Positions 22,049-24,995 of a stretch of 24,995 nt of DNA are shown one piece after another (positions within the stretch are counted from its first letter, which is position 1; each line of letters starts with the position of its first letter). Location: IMG/VR virus record IMGVR_UViG_3300009124_000097, positions 1-24,995 of that record; one strand, 5' to 3'. Below the pieces are notes generated by a model, which was not told the origin of the DNA, searched no databases, and saw nothing but the letters and a program-made list of their open reading frames with translations. The position numbers were made by a program, and so were the translations under genes. The DNA comes from a virus.

Positions 22049-24166
22049 TCAACTGATAATATCTACAAACTGACTCAATACTTTTCTATTTAGAGACTTA
22101 TTTACCAAATTTTTAGTAAAGGCAGATTTAATCTTTGATTTGGTTGCACCTACTTCTACATCAAACTCAGTATCATTATCAAGTGAAGAAGAAAGAATAC
22201 CAAAGTAAGAAGTATAACCTGATGTTTTAATAGACACGGATTTTTCTTTTTTAATTTTTTTATATGATTCTTCAGTCATTGTTTTGTCATAACGACGAAC
22301 AAATGATTTGAAGTCTGTATTACTCGCAAGGCGGAACCCAACAGTATTCACATCGGGGAAAGTTTGTTTGAGATTGTTTAGGAGAATCTCAGTAAATTTA
22401 TAATACTCAGATTCAATCATATAGGTGTGACCAGTCTTACGATTACGAACATAGTCTCCAGGATAAACACGAGATGATCCCATACTATCTTCATTGGAAT
22501 AGTAACCTTTTTTGTAATACGGGAGGACATTAGCCTCACCATCAGTCAAGATAACAACGTTCACTTTCTGTGTTCTATTCTTCTGCTGAAAGAGAGGAAT
22601 AATGGAATGAAGACAAACGATGGCCTCATTTAAAGGAGTACCAGAAAGTGAATACCCATTAGGAATTTGATAGTCAACCCAACGACACTGACCCCAAACA
22701 AGACGCCACATAGATTGCATCTGCTTTTCAAGTTCCTTTTTGTTTACATCGCTTGTAAAAAAGTGTAGGAGACTGAAGTCGGGACTGACAATAAAATCGT
22801 ATTCTTTGACTTCTTGAACGGCATCATCAACATAGGAACGATAACCTTTGTTGTTATTGAAATAACTGTTAGTGAATGCATAAACATCGAAAGGAATGTT
22901 TACTTTATTGCAGAACCAAACAAGATTGAAAAGTTGTTTTGTAGTTTCAATCATGCAGTCACCCATAGAACCAGACCAATCAAGAATAAAGATAAGTCCA
23001 TGATTCTTTCCATCAGGAATAATATTTACTTTCTTGAAAAGATCCTCATTGAATTTGTAGGTATGAAGTTTAGTACAATCAAGAGTACCAGTCTTGGAAG
23101 TAAATGATCGAGAATATGCATCTGCAGATTTCTTGCACTCAAATTCTTTGACCAGATAGTTAACTTCCTTTTGTGCAGATTTTTTAAATTTTTGGTATTC
23201 GGTATCAGGAGCACTGAAGTCCTTAGGTTTGGTCATTTTGATTTTTTGGGTATATCCACAATGATACTCTCTAGGAGTGCTCAAATCAGTCCAATGATCC
23301 TCCAATTCTTTGTGGACAGTATTGTTCTTGACAATAACATCTTCAATATCAACCTCAGGAATTTCAAGATAACTCAATGGACGAGTACCAGAAGTCAGAT
23401 TGCCATTGAACTCTTGAGTACCGTTCTCAAAAATTTCATCAGTCTGAACCTCAAGGTTATCATTGTTAGAATTTGGAGCATCAACACTCTCTCCTACAGT
23501 ACTCTCAGTTTGAGTTTGTTCCTGAGAATATTCATCAGACTCATCATTACCAGATTCTGACTGACCTTCAGTTTGTCCTTGTGATGGATTGGGTAGAGAG
23601 ATGGCTTGAGTTTTTTCTTTCTCTTGTTGAGTTTTACAATACTTGTAAAGTTCTTCTGCAACCATTACTGCATCAGCAAAAGTTTCAGTTTCCTTCATCA
23701 TGTCAATGTACTTTTGTTCCTCATCTGCGATGGGAACATCAACAAAGTTACCAATTTTGAACCACAGGTTGGCACGGTCTGCAAGGTTATAAGAAGAAAT
23801 GTCATTATCTTCGATTTCAAAGAAGTCATTCTCAGACAATTCTTGATAACCTTTGTAAAAGCTTTTGGAGAGACCTGGATACCGACGTTTCATCAGTTTT
23901 TCAATACGTGCATCTTCCACAACATTGACAAATTGTTTAGGTACACGATCCTCCCAATCCCATTCGTTAGGAGTAAACAAAGCATGACCCACTTCATGTC
24001 CAACAAGCATATCATATACAACATTAGAAGCCCTCTTCCACATCGGGAGAGTAAGTACTCGCTTCTCAACATCAAACTGTGCAGTTTCTACATTACGGTT
24101 CTCAACCACCATGTTCTCAGTGGCAAGAAGTTTAGCCAGTTGTGATTTGATTTCGTAGTTGATCAT
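22049..24166 (-). CDS. Zincin-like plus VWA protein, CobT-like partner of CobS
   Basis: The 705-residue protein has two recognisable parts. Residues 50-90 hold HEVGH (57-61), a zinc metallopeptidase HExxH, with a candidate third ligand Glu84 in NVVEDARIE. After an acidic Gln/Glu/Ser-rich linker at about 185-240, a VWA domain begins near 392 with ILDWSGSMGD, the MIDAS metal site DxSxS, and continues to VVILTDGEAN near 540. CobT of cobaltochelatase and other MoxR partners combine a VWA domain with an acidic linker in this way. Adjacent cobS encodes the AAA+ partner. The start at 24166 (MINYEIKSQL) is preferred; the frame extends to a TTG at 24181. Whether it chelates metal, cleaves protein or remodels a complex is unknown. 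Confidence 0.85.
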   Translation of the reverse strand: MINYEIKSQLAKLLATENMVVENRNVETAQFDVEKRVLTLPMWKRASNVVYDMLVGHEVGHALFTPNEWDWEDRVPKQFVNVVEDARIEKLMKRRYPGLSKSFYKGYQELSENDFFEIEDNDISSYNLADRANLWFKIGNFVDVPIADEEQKYIDMMKETETFADAVMVAEELYKYCKTQQEKEKTQAISLPNPSQGQTEGQSESGNDESDEYSQEQTQTESTVGESVDAPNSNNDNLEVQTDEIFENGTQEFNGNLTSGTRPLSYLEIPEVDIEDVIVKNNTVHKELEDHWTDLSTPREYHCGYTQKIKMTKPKDFSAPDTEYQKFKKSAQKEVNYLVKEFECKKSADAYSRSFTSKTGTLDCTKLHTYKFNEDLFKKVNIIPDGKNHGLIFILDWSGSMGDCMIETTKQLFNLVWFCNKVNIPFDVYAFTNSYFNNNKGYRSYVDDAVQEVKEYDFIVSPDFSLLHFFTSDVNKKELEKQMQSMWRLVWGQCRWVDYQIPNGYSLSGTPLNEAIVCLHSIIPLFQQKNRTQKVNVVILTDGEANVLPYYKKGYYSNEDSMGSSRVYPGDYVRNRKTGHTYMIESEYYKFTEILLNNLKQTFPDVNTVGFRLASNTDFKSFVRRYDKTMTEESYKKIKKEKSVSIKTSGYTSYFGILSSSLDNDTEFDVEVGATKSKIKSAFTKNLVNKSLNRKVLSQFVDIIS

Positions 24167-24174
24167 GGTGGTCT

Positions 24175-24208
24175 GTCTCAATAAAGCTATACTACAGTAT
24201 ATCGAGAC
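24175..24208. promoter_or_regulatory. Extended dyad just upstream of the VWA gene
   Basis: TATACT-AC-AGTATA (24188-24201) is a perfect palindrome, flanked by GTCTC (24175-24179) and GAGAC (24204-24208) that also pair. It lies 9 to 42 bases before the ATG at 24166. It could be an operator or a leader hairpin; there is no clear ribosome site near this ATG, which the structure may relate to. Confidence 0.4.
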
Positions 24209-24213
24209 TCATG

Positions 24214-24280
24214 AACGGTGGGTTAGACACTTTATATATTGGCACATAAACCAATCCCACCGTTTTTAGGCGGTGGGATT
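24214..24280 (-). promoter_or_regulatory. Attenuator-like leader with two competing hairpins
   Basis: In minus-strand RNA order: segment 1 AATCCCACCG (24280-24271), segment 2 CGGTGGGATT, extended at its 5' side by AA (24264-24253), and segment 3 CCCACCGTT (24222-24214). Segment 2 pairs perfectly with segment 1 (10 pairs, 8-base loop) or with segment 3 (9 pairs), not both. The 1:2 hairpin alone resembles a terminator behind the gene at 24308, though the T run after it is weak (GGTTTAT). Confidence 0.45.
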
Positions 24281-24307
24281 TCGGTCAGAAAACTCCTTAA
24301 TTATAAT

Positions 24308-24478
24308 TCAATCTTGAGTGAGGACGTGTCTACAAAACCTCCTTGATGTACTATCGATGATGCCACATTCTGAAATGCATTGGAAGTATTCGGATACTTG
24401 ATCGTATTTGTCATCAACTGTAGTTTTTTCATCCCACTTCCAGGATGCTAATTCATTACGTGAAACAAGGTTTTTCAT
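24308..24478 (-). CDS. 56-residue conserved-looking protein with paired cysteines
   Basis: The ATG at 24478 follows GGAG at good spacing; a longer start at 24490 is less likely. The C-terminal part reads YFQCISECGIIDSTSRRFCRHVL, with three cysteines in a C-x3-C-x10-C pattern seen in small cyanophage proteins beside gp46. Function unknown; the cysteines might bind metal or form a disulphide. It lies in the gap between gp46 and the VWA gene. Confidence 0.65.
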   Translation of the reverse strand: MKNLVSRNELASWKWDEKTTVDDKYDQVSEYFQCISECGIIDSTSRRFCRHVLTQD

Positions 24479-24552
24479 GACGAGCTCCATATCACTAAAC
24501 TATATATCAGTCTTTGTGTATCTTAATGAACATTTATGGAATTATTACAAAA

Positions 24553-24995
24553 CTAAATTTTTCTTGAAAATCCTTTATGTTTTTCAAACTTAACCACATC
24601 TTCAAACTTATCTTCCATACCAGTCTTATGACTGATAACAAAAATGTTTGCGTCTTTGATAATGTACCTGATGATTTTAAGGAATTCATCCGTTCCAAAA
24701 CCATCTAGTGAACTATCAAAAACTTCATCCATAATTAAAAGATTGGTATTGACTGAGTTTTTGACCCTTGCAATTTCTCTCCAAGTGAACAAGAGAGAAA
24801 GATCAATTCTCATCTTCTCTCCTTCAGAAAATGAAGCATAAGAGAAGTCTTCATGAATAGGAGACTCTACAGTTTCATTAAACTCCTCATCAAGTTTAAA
24901 GTTGATGTAGAAGTCCATCATCTGAAGATACTTATTTACTTGTTGATTGATAAGTGGAAGATACTTTTTAATAATCTTTGCCTTGACTCCACCAT
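24553..24995 (-). CDS. 46: gp46 recombination endonuclease ATPase subunit, C-terminal part
   Basis: The gene runs off the window at its 5' end; about 147 C-terminal residues are visible. They contain the ABC signature FSEGEKMRIDLSLLF, Walker B NLLIMDEVFDSSLD and the H-loop VISHK, the layout of the Rad50/SbcC/gp46 family. With gp47 nuclease it resects DNA ends for UvsX-dependent recombination. It reads open to the window edge without a stop. Its location upstream of the CobS region is usual for cyanophages. Confidence 0.93.
   Translation of the reverse strand, partial: GGVKAKIIKKYLPLINQQVNKYLQMMDFYINFKLDEEFNETVESPIHEDFSYASFSEGEKMRIDLSLLFTWREIARVKNSVNTNLLIMDEVFDSSLDGFGTDEFLKIIRYIIKDANIFVISHKTGMEDKFEDVVKFEKHKGFSRKI

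Noticed and set aside
23606-24145. 179-codon open frame on the plus strand
   Set aside because: Antisense to the zincin-VWA gene; hydrophobic shadow composition with no domain.
20864-24166. Complete phage cobaltochelatase for cobalamin synthesis
   Set aside because: No CobN-like large subunit in the window, and the VWA protein has an HExxH domain at its N-terminus that I do not know from CobT.
1-24995. tRNA genes, CRISPR arrays, insertion sequences and attachment sites
   Set aside because: No cloverleaf, regular repeat-spacer pattern, transposase or integrase could be recognised; the small intergenic spaces hold only the hairpins and boxes listed.

Overview
This window looks like part of a marine T4-like cyanophage genome (a Synechococcus/Prochlorococcus myovirus). 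The evidence is an AT-rich sequence with every convincing gene on the minus strand, dense packing with 1-14 base stop/start overlaps, and an almost complete T4-type replication core (gp41, UvsX, gp43, RegA, gp62, gp44, gp45, C-terminus of gp46). These are interleaved with genes typical of cyanophages: mazG, hsp20, speD, a 2-oxoglutarate dioxygenase, cobS, asnB, thioredoxin and glutaredoxin. No tRNA, CRISPR, integrase or insertion sequence was seen.

Layout, in transcription order (high to low coordinates). 24995-24553: C-terminal part of the gp46 recombination ATPase. 24478-24308: a small gene. 24307-24167: a leader with competing hairpins. 24166-22049: a large zincin-like plus VWA protein. 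A terminator follows, then 21967-20864 encodes the CobS-like AAA+ ATPase. 20835-15995: a DUF3310-like protein, gp45 clamp, SpeD, an unknown conserved protein, a 2OG-Fe(II) oxygenase, gp44, an Sm-like candidate, a 46-residue protein, gp62 and RegA, closed by a terminator. 15994-15285: hsp20 as its own unit, with a possible RNA thermometer over its ribosome-binding site and a strong terminator behind it. 15252-9841: two more relatives of the Sm-like candidate, then gp43, UvsX and gp41. 9839-5493: a 94-residue protein, MazG, a 76-residue protein, then a coupled trio (CmoA-like enzyme, AsnB-like amidotransferase, C5-cytosine methyltransferase) and a small protein. 5468-3682: very small genes around thioredoxin and an atypical glutaredoxin. 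3670-1: late genes, a 504-residue protein with a DnaJ-type zinc motif, a 692-residue protein with an HNH nuclease-like domain, and the start of a further gene. Late-promoter-like NATAAATA boxes precede these.

The most exciting candidate is the trio at 5699-8906. A CmoA-like enzyme (carboxy-SAM synthase family), an AsnB-type amide-forming enzyme and a C5-cytosine methyltransferase are translationally coupled. The methyltransferase has arginine in place of the near-invariant motif X asparagine. As I recall, a basic residue at that position lets an engineered C5 methyltransferase use carboxy-SAM. Together this suggests a DNA hypermodification route: carboxy-SAM, then 5-carboxymethylcytosine, then possibly its amide. 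This is inference. One residue of the CmoA-like protein argues against it and is reported separately.
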